A stretch of 64,000 bases of DNA. It comes from Lunularia cruciata. Taxonomy: Eukaryota > Streptophyta > Marchantiopsida > Lunulariales > Lunulariaceae. Each line of letters starts with the position of its first letter. The stretch's first letter is position 1. This document shows, piece after piece, positions 22,498 to 34,759 of this stretch. The stretch spans positions 33,519,493 through 33,583,492 of the forward strand of contig OX419759.1 of NCBI GenBank assembly GCA_948567375.1, given 5' to 3'. Below the pieces are notes generated by a model. The model was not told the origin of the DNA. It saw only the letters and a list, made by a program, of their open reading frames with translations, and searched no databases. The position numbers and the translations under genes are program-made.

Positions 22498-25400
22498 TAC
22501 TCCCCCGCCCCTAGTTGGTGACGTCCTCGTCGCCAGTGAAGCTTTGAATTCATGGATGGCCGTCTGTGCATTCTCAAGGTGAGAAAGAGATTCCCATGAG
22601 GCATCATGAAAGGGATACCCTTTCCAAAGGACCTTGTACTATGTATGTTGGCGACGGCCTCGTTGAATATGGCGATGTGCAAGGATACGATCAACTTCGT
22701 ACTCCTCATGATCATTGATAGGGACAGGAAGAGGGAGAGGTTGGACTCAAGAGGAAAAAGAAGAGGGATTAGGAACAAAGGGTTTCAACTTGGAAACATG
22801 AAAGATAGGATGGATACGCATGTGACAAGGCAAGGCAAATCGATAAGCAACGAGAGAGACAATTTGGATGATATCAAAGGGTCCTATCCAATTAGGTGTA
22901 AGTTTACGAACTTGGGTATCTAGTGGGAGAGAGAGGTTACTAGAGGATAGCATGACTTTATCACCAACTTCAAAGGTGAGATTAAGATGATGGTGGTCCG
23001 CATATTTTTTTTGGCACTTCTGAGCAACAAGGAGGTGAGACTTGGCTTGTTGGAGAAATTGGGATATAGTGGTCAAGAATGTGGAAGTATGAGGAACCTA
23101 AGATGGAGGTGGATCAAGAAGAGAATTTGGAACAAGCGGATCTTGGCCAAAATAGGAAAAGAAAAGAGAAAATCCAGTGCTTGCCTATTTGGAATTGTTG
23201 TAGGCAAATTTTGCAAGTGCAAGACATTCCTCCCAGTTGGTATGGTGGACATTGACAAAGGCACGCAACATATCTTCCAATGTAAGATTTGCATGTTTGG
23301 TTTGTCCATCAATTTGAGGATGATAGGCCATGGACAAAGCAAGCTTAGTGCGGACTATTTGGAAGAGTGCTTGTCAAAACTTCCTGATAAATCAAGGATC
23401 ACGGTCGGAGATGAGTACACGTGGCATCCCATGATGCTTGAAGACATTGTTGAAGTAGATTTGCACTAGGTTGGAGCATCCACAGTACCACAGGTTGGTG
23501 CCAAGTGGATTTGCTTACTAAGCTTATCCACAAACATCACGATTGCGGTGTGTCCTTATTTTGTCTTTGGCAAGGATGTGATGAGATCCAAGCTCACATG
23601 CTCCCAACAAGCGGATGGAACAACAAGCAGTTGAAAGAGTCCACTCGGCTATTGGTTGCTGGTCTTGTTATGTTGGCAGCTCTCACACGACCAAACAAAT
23701 TCTTAAACATCTCGTGTCATGTTGTGCCACCACCATTGAAGTTGGAGGGTACTCAAGGTCTTGTCCACACCCATGTGACCCACGATGGGTAAATCATGGG
23801 CTTCTTGAAGATGCACAAGTTAAAGATCACCTTTAGTTGGAACATAGATCCGGTCCTCATGGAATAAAAGGCCCTCCTTGATGGAGAAGGTGTTGTACTC
23901 CTTATCATATGCTATAAGGTGACCCTATACCATTTGGAATAATGGATCTTAGTGTAAAGTTGACAAAAACTCGTTTTGGACCTTGGAGTCAACTAACACC
24001 GTTGAAATTGTCGCTGTGATGAGAGGAAGAGACTTCAAATCAGGTCATCATGATAAAGCATCAAGGATAACATGGAACTGATCTGGTTTGTACTCAAGTT
24101 TGATGTCATATAGTTGGAGTTGTTCCTCCCATCAATGATGTCAACTCTTCATATGTTCCAAGTGTAAGGTCTGCAACAATGGTTTGTGATCAGTTTGCAT
24201 GATCACTTGTTTCTCCAAGAGGTACTGCCCCCATACCTTGGTGGCGTATACCATTGCAAGTTGTTCTCAATCTCAAGCAGAGTAGTTTTGTTCAGCCATA
24301 TTGAGTCGGCAAGACACAAAGGCAATGGGATGGAGTCCATATGGGAATTCTTGTTGCAACACGGCTCCAATTGCAAAGTTAGAAGTATCAAAATCAATTA
24401 CACATGGTAGTTGAGGATCATATGGTTGAAGAATGGATCTTGAAGACACCATATGCTTTACCTTCTGGAATGCTTCTTCATGTTTGGTGGTCCATTGGAA
24501 GTTTGAGTTCTTTCCCAAGAGGTCAGTCAATGGTGCAGCCACATGAGTATAATAATGGATGAACCGTCGATAAAAATTGGCAAATCCATTGAATGTCCAT
24601 ACTTCTGTAGCATCCTTTGGGGTAGGCCAATCAGTAATGGCCTTGATCTTCTCTTCTTCCATCTTGATCCTCTCTGATAAGATCTTATGACCCAAGAAGG
24701 TAACCTCCTTTTGCCAAAAGGCACACTTTGACTTCTTGTATTAAAATTTCCATTGTTGTAGTCTTCTTAGGACTTCTCGCACATGATTCACATGTTCTAC
24801 CTTTGTCTTACTATAAATTTAGATATCATCCAAGAACACCACCACGGACTGATCCAATAGTCCATCCAACACCCTATGCATATGATCCATGAAGATTGCA
24901 GGAGCATTAGTGAGTCCGAAAGGTAGAACTCTCCACTCAAAATGCCCATACCTTGTACAAAAGGCAGTTTTTTGCACATCCTCTCTCTCAATAGGAATTT
25001 GCCAATAGTCGCTGTGAAGATCCAACTTGGAAAAGTAGCGTGCTCCACTTAGTTGATCAAGCAAGTCATCAATCAAAGGCAAGGGATATGCATTCTTCAT
25101 GGTTTGCTTATTGAGCTCACAATAATCTTTACAGAAATGAAGTCTTCCATCCTTCTTTGGAATAAATAGTATCGGTGCTCCCCAAGGAGAGGTGCTATGT
25201 CCTGTGAAGTCCTTCTCCAACAACTTTGTAAGTGTTGTTTACAATTCCTCCAACTCCTTTGGTGAGAGCCAATAGATCAGTCCACTCACTAGAGTACTCC
25301 TTGGCAATAACTCAATCTTGAAGGGCATACCTCGATCAAAGTGTAATCCCTTTGGCAGATCATCCGAAAACATGCCCGCAAACTCTTTAACGATCCGATC

Positions 25401-27288
25401 AACCACTGCTTGATGAGGCTCTCGATCCTCTACAGATTAGTCTTGTGCAATCTGTTTGATCCACACCGCAAATACAAACTTATCTTCCTCCAAAGCTTGC
25501 TCTATGGCTGCTTTACTTATAAACTTCCCTTATAGGGACTCATCTCTCTTCCAAGCTTGCTCCATGGTTGCCTTCTTGGCAACCTTCCCATCTTGGGATT
25601 CCACTTCCTTCAAAGTTTGCTCTATGGCTACCTTCTCAACAACCTTCCTATCTTGGGACTGACTATTCTTAGATGTCTTACTCAGAGATGCCAGACAACC
25701 TAATCTAAAATTTCTACCTTGGTGTTGTACTTGAATTTGGTGTCGGGTCCAACCAAATTGAACCTTATGACGTTCAAGCCAAGGTAGACCTAGAATGATA
25801 TCATAGTGTAGAGGTGCTATTACAAGCCTCATACACTCCAAATACTCCTTCCAAATCTTGAAAGTAACATGATGCGGGGTGCAAAATGTAGAACCCTTTC
25901 TTCCATTGGCCATCATCAAACTACTTCCAATCACTGGCTTGATAGGAATACCCAATTACTTTGCTACTTGCATAGACATGCGATTCTTTGAACTTCCAAA
26001 ATCAACCAAAATCCTACAACCCCGATTAGATATCATACCTTGCAAGTGAAGCAAACTTGCATAGGTCAAGCCTTCAATCCCATTGGAACTAATCAAGCTC
26101 ACAATAGGCAGCTCAAAATTTTCTATTGGGATTCTTCATTTCTTTGATCATTCCGTTCCACAACCTCCACTTGGGCAACTTGTCAAGGTCATCCATTCTT
26201 GAGTGGACATTCAACAATGCGATGCCCCAACTGGCGACAATAAAAACAACCACCATTTTGTCGTAGTTTCTCCCTATCTCCCGTGTCAAGCGGTCTTCGT
26301 TGAATTGCATCAATCTCCATTGGTGTTGGTTCTCCCACATGTGTGTAGTGTATTGGTAGGCTTTGTGGAGGTTGAGGTCAAGACCAAGTTGTTGCCACCA
26401 AGGAATCAAAATGTTTGGCCAATTGCATGGATTCTTCCAAGTGTTGTGGCTCTCGCATGGTTATCTCTAATTTGGTTCTCGCCTTCAAGCCTCTCACGAA
26501 TCAATCTAGAGCTTCACCTTTCAATACATCTGGAATTTGCATGATGGTGTTTTGGAATTGCGTGATGTAACTTCTTACTGAGCCAATCTGTTTTAACTCT
26601 ACCAACTTATCTCGTGCAGCTCATGTGGCATTTATTAGCTTGGAATAGACTAATTATTGCACTCTTGAATTCTGCCCATGTCAAGACTGGTGTAACCATT
26701 TGTCATTCTGCTCGCTCCACTCGGAATCTCCACCATAACTTTGCTACTCCATCCAATTGGTTGGAAGCCAAGAGAATCTATTTTTGCTCGTCTTGTAGAT
26801 TGGTAGCTTCAAAATAACATTCACAATCAAACATAAAATTCTCCACTACACCCGAGAGATTCTTGCCTTCAAATACCTTGGGTTTAGGGAATCTGATCCG
26901 ATCTTCTCCTTCTTGAATTAGTACTCTCTCCACCTACTCTTGTCGTCCAATATCTCATTCATCCAACAATCGAGTAAGGTGCTCGATTTGTTATTGCATA
27001 GTAAGGATAACATTAGGTATTGCCGCCATGGTTGTTCCTTTATCACACCACTCCCAATTTATCTAATTATTAGCACATAGAAACAACACGTCCACCGTTC
27101 TCCATATGTTACAATTGGAAGCACCAAGGGTTCCTCAGATATGGGGATCATATGCATAAAATCTTGTCCAAAGTACGAGGTGATGAATTATGTGAAACGA
27201 TGCTTTGGTAGTATATTTGGATGCAAAAATCCCAATGGTTTGGTGGAAGTGTATTTGGTGGTCCATAAATTTCATCCATCCCATTCCT

Positions 27289-27300
27289 GCTCTGATACCA
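27289..27300 (-). other. G1 primer binding site (tRNA-iMet)
   Basis: The minus strand reads TGGTATCAGAGC, the complement of the 3' end of initiator methionine tRNA, next to the 5' LTR. This fixes the direction of G1. Confidence 0.95.
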
Positions 27301-27301
27301 A

Positions 27302-27718
27302 TATAAAAGACCGGATCCGAGGAGAGAAATGGAAACTCACATTGGGACACTTGAATGAGTGAAAACTCCAAATGCCTAGCATGAGCTTTGGCCCTGGTAT
27401 TTATAGGTAGCATACAAGGCCCTTGAGAAGCTTCTCAAGCAGCTTCCTCAAGCCACTTTCTTAGAGTGCAAGCCAAGTTAACTAGGAAACTTCTCAAGAA
27501 GCTTCTTTTTAGAAACCGTATACTTGGCGTGCAAGTTAAGCTAGTTGGAAGTTTCTAGAAGTTTCCTTCTAGAATCTACTTACTTGGGTGCAAGCTAAGC
27601 TAGCCGGGAAGCTTTCTAAGAAGCTTTCTAGATACTTTCGGAATATTCTAGGCTAATTTGTCTTATGTGCTACTTTGTAATCTTGATTAACTTCATCGCT
27701 AAACTCCATATTGTTACA
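27302..27718 (-). repeat. G1 5' LTR
   Basis: 417 bp; the end bases are TA instead of CA at 27302. Holds CTATAAATA (27407-27399) as TATA box, and a perfect four-unit heat-shock element at 27548-27565 (GAAgtTTCtaGAAgtTTC). Confidence 0.95.
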
Positions 27719-28666
27719 TCTTTGAGCCACTTTCTTGGAGTGCAAGCCAAGTTAATCAAATTTTTTTTTCTAAAAGTAGTTTACTTGGTGTGCAAGCTAA
27801 ACTAGTTGGAAATTTTCAAGAAGCTTCTAGAATTTTTCTTCTAGAAATTATCTTCTTGGGGTGCAAGCTAAGCTAGTCGGAAATTTTCCAAGAAATTTCT
27901 TAGATACTTTTGGAATATTCTAAGTTAATTTGTCTTATTTGCTTCTTTGTTAGCCATATTAACTTTGTTGCTAAATTCTATATTGTTACATATTCCCCCA
28001 TTGCTAGTTGATGATGTACTCATCACGTGTGAAGCTTCAAACTCCTAGATGGCCAATTGTGCATTCTGGAGATGAGAAAGAGGTTCCCATGTGAGATCAT
28101 GAAGGGGATATCATTTCCAAAGGACCTTGTACTCCATATGTTGTCGATGGCTTCGTTCAATGTGACGATGGGCAAAGATACAATCAACTTCATACTCCTC
28201 ATGATCATTGATAGGGACAAGAAGAGGAAGAGGTTGGACTCGAGAGGAAAATGAAGAAGGGTTAGGAACAAAGGGTTTCAACTTGGAAACATGAAAGACA
28301 AGATGAATGCACATATGACAAGGCAAGGCAAGTCGATAAGCAAAAAGAGAGACAATTTGGGTAACATCAAAGGGTACTATCTAATTAGGGACAAGTTTAC
28401 AAACTTGTGTATCAAGTGGGAGAAAGAGGTTATTGGATGAGAGCATGACTTTATCACCAACTTAAAAGCTAAAATCACGATGATGGTGGCCCACATATTG
28501 TTTCTACCAATTTTGAGTAACAAGGAGATGAGATTTGGCTTGTTGGAGGGATTGGGAGATGGTGGTCTAGAAGGTGGGAGTATGAGGGACATGAGATGGA
28601 GGAGGAGCAAGAAGGAAATCTGGAAAGAGTGGATCTTGGCCGAAATTGAGAAAGAAAGGAGAAAAT
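27719..28666 (-). mobile_element. Family A element G2: rest of LTR and pol end
   Basis: The G2 3' LTR continues 27989-27719, followed inward by a polypurine tract (about 27990-28003) and the end of pol. The minus strand reads HVSKLKPFVPNPSSFSSRVQ and a chromodomain with EYEVDCIFAHRHI, YKVLWKGYP and TWEPLSHLQNA (28260-28050). The element is cut at 28666, where the plus-strand family B LTR begins. Confidence 0.85.
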
Positions 28667-29456
28667 TGTAATACCAAGAGTTAGCCATATGGTCTATATG
28701 TGAAATTTGGTTTGATAACATCTAAAATGATGTTATACATGATGGTAAAAAATAGATCAAATAGAAGTATCACCAAAAGCGTACTTCTACTAATAGGTCA
28801 AAAACCAAAATAGATTTGAAAAACCTTAGAATCAATAACTAGTCGTATGATTTAAAGATGAGAATTGTTTTGGTAACATTTGGAAGGATGTTACACATGA
28901 TGGACTAAATAGATCAAAAAGAAATATCACCAAAAGAGGACTTCTACTAATAGAATAGGAACCAAAATATGCCTGAAATCTTTGAAGGCAATTTTGGAGG
29001 CTTAAACAAATGAAATAGGCCTTGGAAATGTGCAAATTCCCTTCCAATGGAAACAAAATTAGCCATCTCTCCCTCTTGGTTTGTCTTGTCAAGAGCTTTC
29101 CAATAGTACCTTACCCACGTGATTCTGAGATTCATACAAGAAGAATCTCTAAAAGATTCCCTTTGGTCAAAACTTGTTTGACTAACCAGATAAGACCTAG
29201 ACCAACATGTCACTCATCCAAGTAAGTTTTGACCAACCAGATAAGACCTAGACCAACATGTCACTCATCCAAGTAAGTAATCCAAGGGTGGAGCTTGCTA
29301 ACATATCCTCTATCTGTGTGCCTAATCCTATGGTGGAGATTCTTTGGAGGAGATCCTCTTTGTCTATATAATAAAGAGAAAGTGCTCCTTTGGGGCATCA
29401 AATGTTTGAGTGTGAAATCTATGTTTTCTCTCTTCTCTTGTACTCAGAGTATTATA
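28667..29456 (+). repeat. Family B 5' LTR
   Basis: 790 bp from TGTAATACC to ATTATA, followed by the primer binding site. It contains two internal direct repeats: a 57-bp tandem copy (about 29166-29223 and 29224-29278, block GACCAACCAGATAAGACCTA) and two copies of a block with GATGTTA-ACATGATGG (about 28730 and 28890). TATAATAAAG at about 29366 may be the TATA box. Confidence 0.85.
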
Positions 29457-29457
29457 A

Positions 29458-29469
29458 TGGTATCAAAGA
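29458..29469 (+). other. Family B primer binding site
   Basis: TGGTATCAAAGA, differing from the canonical initiator tRNA-Met site TGGTATCAGAGC in two bases. Confidence 0.8.
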
Positions 29470-29489
29470 AAATGTTTTAGTCCAAGAGA

Positions 29490-30515
29490 GTGGATCACCC
29501 TTTTTGGAAGAAGCATGAACTATTGAAATAGAGTAATTTGAGATGGAGAACATAGACGAATTGCTAGACTTAGGAAGGCCTTCAGAGAACGGATGGGATG
29601 GATGCATCAGGAGGAGAATTTCTTACACCTAGCTTTCCATTCTTGAATCCATTTCACATCAAAGTTATATACATCTAGCGTGAGAAAATGAAGGTATCAC
29701 TAGTTTATCACTTTGGTGCAGAATTCATGGATAAGGTGATGAACTCACCAAACCCGATGATTCTACCTATGGTGATATATGATAAAGAATGGGATTTGAA
29801 AATCTACATTCTATTATGATGATATGGATATGAATGTCCTAAATCATCTCCCTTTCAACACTCAAGTAGAGATCTATTATGTAGTGAGACCAAAAGTGAT
29901 TTTTTAGAGATTTTGTGATTAGGAATTTGGGTGAGGAGTATTATCAACAAGTGATAGCTTCTTAGGTCACAATGGTAGTTCAGATAGTTTATGTGCCTTC
30001 CAGAGTGATCATATTGACTTTGTATTGAAGTAAACATTAGCAATTGAGTGTTACAAGAACCATGGATCCGAATTGCAAGAGCTAGTGCAAGGAATGCCAG
30101 GGATGTTGAATGAATTTTGAGAGATTAAGATGACCACGGAGATATTATAAAGTCAAGTGCAGATCCTCAGGACTGAACAAGCAATACAAGAAGCAGAGCC
30201 ATCTCAAAACCCAATATCTACAATGAAAGTACTTGGAGAGGCACATGTGCCTACAAACCCTTTCAACAATGAAGCCACATTGCTACTCCGGATGAAGAAG
30301 ACTTGCAACATTGAACCTAACAAGGAGAAGTATATGATGGGAGTAGTGGAAAATTGGATCTCAAGAATGAATCGATATTTCTTATTGTTCTCAACAAAGA
30401 TCACAGAGCATGTTGTACGCATGTTTGCATGTGGGTGCTTGATTGATACAACCCTCACATGGTATGATGCTTGGGATTGATCCATGTTGGCAGAGAGAAG
30501 GGAGGTCACATGGAC
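29490..30515 (+). pseudogene. Family B gag, first part
   Basis: Decayed gag. The best frame (30157-30477) includes WISRMNRYFLLFSTKI, VRMFACGCL and TLTWYDAWD, typical of the gypsy capsid. A TGA follows, and the C element inserts at 30516 within the peptide that continues at 38331 (RSMQEGLLNNFQ, TQLWGLRQKNSVQEYVETF). No intact start is obvious. Confidence 0.8.
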
Positions 30516-31205
30516 TATAACATCCATTTGTGCATGTGTGTGATATTGTGATATTTAGCTTGGTATTACAAGTACTTGAGAGATATTATTTATATAGAGA
30601 TAAATGATGATTCTACATTAGTCATGATTAGCTAAAGTTAGTCATATCTAAGATAGAAGTGACTTTACTTTAGAGGAAGTCAAAAAGATGAGCACCATTA
30701 TTTTGGATTCTAATGTGTTGACTTGATATTATTCTTAGGTGTTTGGCTTTGAGGAAAGAGTTGAGAACTCTTGGGCCCGTAAGTCTTTTTGTTTTGGATT
30801 TTTTTATAAGTCCAAGGATAGCCCATGTGAAGGAATCTTTGATTTAGTGGTTGGGTCAAGATAAGATCACATGCTAGTGGAATATGTCCATGTGAATGGA
30901 TATTCCTTTCTACTTTTTGACTTTACTTGACTTTTAGTCTAGTAACTTCAGTTATTGCAATAATTAGTAAATTTGGTATGTAACTATTTCACAAGTATAT
31001 AAACAAGGGATGAAGAGGTTCTCATCATCATTTCATTTGCAACTATCTCTCTCTCATTAAGCTCTCTAATGAGCAATGTTTTGAGTCTTGGAGTGTTAGC
31101 CTTGGAGGAGTATGATGGAGTGGGGGTTCCTTGTCTTCTTAGTCCATGGTGCGTTACTATAATAGTCATAAGAGGTTCATCTTGAGTGAGAGACAGGCCG
31201 GCTCA
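30516..31205 (+). repeat. Family C 5' LTR
   Basis: Begins TATAAC (the 3' copy has TGTAAC) and ends GGCCGGCTCA. Shares long identical blocks with 37642-38330 but differs by a few percent, so the insertion is not recent. Confidence 0.95.
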
Positions 31206-32083
31206 CATTTTTGGTTCCATTACCGGGACCTCTTTAGAAGGTAAGATAATGTTCTGCATTCAATTTTACATTACGTAGGAGGCTATGAGAGCTCACTTGG
31301 AGAAAACATTAGGAGAGGAGATGGTTGAACTTATGTTAGAGAAACAAGATCTATTTGTATACCTTCTAGTTCATTATGATGTCTTTGAAGTGATTTTGTA
31401 CATCTTGTACACATGAGAGGATTTGGAGAGACTACGTGAGGTGGATTGCAGATTTTGGGGATTAAGGTGATTTTTTGGCAAAATCTCAAGTTTGAGATCT
31501 GAACTTGAAATTTCTACAAATGATAGATTTGGTTGTGCTTTAGTTAGCACACTTGGAATTATTGTAAAAGCTATTATGTGCATTGGGTTAGAATTTTAAC
31601 AGTTGATATGGTAAACTGCTCCCGCAACTACATGCTCTCTGGAAAATTGTACAGAGTCTACCATTTCTTCAATTTTTTGTGGATTTTTGTGAAACTTTTC
31701 AAGTAAATTAATTATGTTACATCTTACCTAGTGATACAAAAATTAGAGAGATCATTCTTGAGCAGTGAGTTATGAGTTTTTGAAGTCAAGGGGGTGGTTT
31801 TCAGACCAAATCTGAAATATATATGCTAAATAGAAAAGTGTCTAGACCAAATGGCTCAATGAAAAGATCTGAAATTTTGCAAGGAGGGACGCTGTGGAGT
31901 TGTGATTAAGTGTAAAAAATTTCAAAGGATTGTCACATACAAGTTGAGAGATTTGAATGAATTGTGAGGAAGTGTCAATTCTATAGAGTTGAGATCTCAT
32001 GCATGAGGAGTTTGAGAGCAACAAAAACATGTTTGAGTGTTTAGATTCATCTTGGGAACATGGAGGGTCATCAAGAGTAGAAA
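31206..32083 (+). other. Family C leader region
   Basis: Between the 5' LTR and the first ORF. The primer-site-like sequence TTTGGTTCCATTACCGGGA lies at about 31210-31229. Reading frames are short; nothing else recognised. Confidence 0.5.
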
Positions 32084-32533
32084 TTGAGACTATGCAAGAT
32101 TTCCAAAGGGTTGGAGGTGATTGTACGGGTGGATTTGAGGAATAGAAAGTTTACAATAGAATTTGAAGAGAGTTTTGAAAAGATCCAAAAACCTATGCCA
32201 ATTGGAGGAAAGAGTGAGTCTAAGTGCTTTCTATGTGGAGAGAAGGGACATAAGGCAAGTTCATGTCTATTGACTTTTGAAAGCAAGAGATTGAGGGAAA
32301 GAAGAGACTTACTTGACTTGGGTTTGCATGTTGGATCTTCTTCACCAAGATTGAGAGAGAGAAGATCTAAGACCAAGGAGTTGTATGAGGTTTGTGGAAT
32401 GGAAGGACTTCCAAAAGGACACAAGTGTAGTGGAGTAAAAGCACTTTTAGAGACTTCGGTGAAGGACCTTGGAGACAGTCATAGTACAACTACAAAAATA
32501 CTACCACCTTCATCAGTTAGTTCTCAAGATTAG
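32084..32533 (+). pseudogene. Family C upstream ORF with CCHC zinc knuckle
   Basis: An open frame of about 149 codons, upstream of gag. It holds CFLCGEKGHKASSC, a perfect CX2CX4HX4C knuckle, and a second cysteine/histidine group (CGMEGLPKGHKC). The start shown is the first non-ATG codon of the open frame, so the real start is unknown. Extra ORFs before gag are known in the Tat/Ogre lineage of plant Ty3 elements. It may bind nucleic acid. Gag proper follows after about 0.2 kb with its own knuckle. Confidence 0.6.
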
Positions 32534-32764
32534 TGATGGAGATAATCTTTCAACTTATGGATAAACTATCCATGAGAGTTAGATTAATATGCACTCTAGG
32601 ATTTAATGTTGCTATAGAAATCTTGGAGTAACCTGAACCTTTTGTGTTCCCTAGTATAGATTATTCTCAGATGGTGTTAGTCATGTATTACTCTATTAGT
32701 TATAGAGTGAGAGAAAAGAAAAGAAAAAAAGATACAAAAATTTGAGAGAAAAGAAAGATAGTGA

Positions 32765-33765
32765 GGGTTAAGATATGGAAACTTCCGGTTTTTTTTGGCA
32801 AGGATGGAGAAGATGTGGAGGTCTTTGTGAGAGACTTCAAGAGAACTCTCATAGGAAACAATGAGAGGAGGAAAAATGAGTAGACCTCATTATAACCAGA
32901 TTTCTTTGAAGATGCAACACTTACATGGTATGAGTCAGAATACCAAAAGAGAGAAGAGAGATGGAGAAGAAGATTCTTGGGACAGTTTGACTTAAGCATT
33001 CATTATAAACTTTCTCCCATATGAGAGTTATGAGAAATTGATGAGTGAGGTTACCTTTCTCAAACAAAGAGATGGAGAGAAAGTGAGAGTCTATGTGGAA
33101 AGAATGGAAAAGTTAGAATCCAAATTTCACATAGTGTTGAGGAAAGGTGGGGATGATGTAAAGACTACTATGATTGGCATAGGGGCCATGCTCACCAAGG
33201 CTTTTGTGGGAGTGTTGAAACCACAAATTAGAAGTAAGGTGAGATATGAAAAACCTTCTTCCAAGGTTGAAGCTATCAAGATTGCAATTCGTATGGAGGA
33301 GAGTTTGGAAAGGGATGAGAGTGATTTGGTGGTGAAGGAGGTTTTGCATCCTCCTCAAGGCTACAAGTATGATGGAACTTTTGATACTTTGGTGGTAAGG
33401 GTTGCATCACAAGTAGTAGTTGTTCCAGTTCTTGCACTTCCACCAAAGGATCCACTTCAAACCATTAGAGAACAACTTGCAGATCTCAAAATCAATGTGG
33501 TACAACTATGGGAGAAGAGAGAAAGGTGGATCTGAATGTAGGGAGAGGGCCTAGGAGTTATGGAAATTATCCATATAGAGGAGGCCAATTAGCCAACAAT
33601 TCAATGATAATAATTGTTTTGGTTGTGGAAGAAGAAGCTATATCCAAAGGAATTGCCCAAATTCCACTTACCATGGAGGAAGGGATTATGAGAGAGCCAA
33701 GAGAGAGAAAGAGGGAGGTAGTGAAACCCAAGTGGCTCCTAATCCAAACAAAGATAAGGAGATAA
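32765..33765 (+). pseudogene. Family C gag
   Basis: Frames broken at about 32881 (TAG) and 33020. Capsid peptides: KIWKLPVFFGKDGEDVEVFV, DATLTWYESEYQKR, FLKQRDGEKVRVYVERMEKL. A nucleocapsid knuckle at about 33618-33660 reads CFGCGRRSYIQRNC, with tyrosine in place of the zinc-binding histidine. Confidence 0.8.
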
Positions 33766-33984
33766 CATCCATAGATGTGGTTGAGAGCAAGTATGAGAAG
33801 GGAGAGTGCTCAAACTCCAAGGGTCTTAATTTGGAGCTTTTGGCACAAGAGAAGAAGAGAGTTCATTTTGCAAAGGATGTTCACTCTTCTCAAGGATTTA
33901 CTCCAAGCAAGGATACTCCTATGTCTACTAGGAGCACTCGCACCTCAACACCATTAACAATAAAGACTCCAAGGAAGAAGTTGG

Positions 33985-34520
33985 GGATAAAGGATTTCTT
34001 GATTTCAAAGCAATAGTGGAACTACAATGTGTTGGAGGATGTTGGTAGCCACAATGCTAACATCACGATGGGCCAATTGATTGCTTTGAACCCTACCTTG
34101 AGAAAAGAGCTTAGAGGTGGTTTGAGTTCTATAAGGAGCAAGAGGAAGAAGAAGACAAAAACTCTAGTATCAATGGGTGTGGTGGATGCCAAGCTAACAC
34201 CATGGGAGGCTTGTGAATATGCCTCCAAGATTGATGTGAGAATGAATGATCACAACATCAAGGATGCATTGGTTGATGGAGGATCAGCAATAAACGCCAT
34301 GTCAGAAAGGTTGATGAAGAAGTTGGGTATGCTACCCTCAAGACCTTCAGCATTTGTGGTGAGCATGGCAAACAAGTAACAAGTTTGACCAGTAAGGGTG
34401 ATGGATAAGGTGGTAGTTTCAGTTATGGGAGTTTAAAATCTCATGACTTTCAAAGTCTTGAAGGATTCAAGCTATGACTTACTTCTTAGGAGGCCATGGT
34501 TGAGAGCAACACATATAACT
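33985..34520 (+). pseudogene. Family C protease region
   Basis: The peptide ALVDGGSAINAMSERLMKKLG (34266-34328) has the D-G-G active-site form common in Athila/Tat elements. Downstream SYDLLLRRPWLRATHI (about 34470-34515) is the end of the protease domain. A stop follows at 34378. Confidence 0.8.
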
Positions 34521-34759
34521 GATTGATGACACAAAGGGTACTTGAGGATTGGGCCATCAAACCATAGAATCACAATTTTTGTGACTCACACCACCAACAC
34601 TTCATATTTAGATACACCATCTTCTGGTTATTAGGAATTAGATTTTGAAGAAGTAGCTTTAGGTGTGGAAACAAGCATGAAAGAGGAGACTTCCACGGAG
34701 GAGGATGAATCTTAATCTGATTCAGATGTGTATCCTTTCTGTGCTATGGATTTTGCACC

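Larger units (their letters stand above)
22092..27718 (-). mobile_element. Full-length family A chromovirus G1 (decayed)
   Basis: A Ty3/gypsy chromodomain element of 5.6 kb with both LTRs, primer binding site, polypurine tract and a perfect TCTTT target-site duplication. Order on the minus strand: gag (about 27030-26110), protease (about 26030-25700, GCRILVDFGSS), linker, RT (about 25300-24740, VVFLDDI), RNase H (about 24450-24010), integrase (about 23830-22980) and chromodomain (about 22700-22560). Stops and shifts occur in every part. It is inserted in the LTR of another family A element (G2). Confidence 0.95.

Noticed and set aside
22987-23469. 160-codon plus-strand frame
   Set aside because: Antisense of the G1 integrase, which is on the minus strand.
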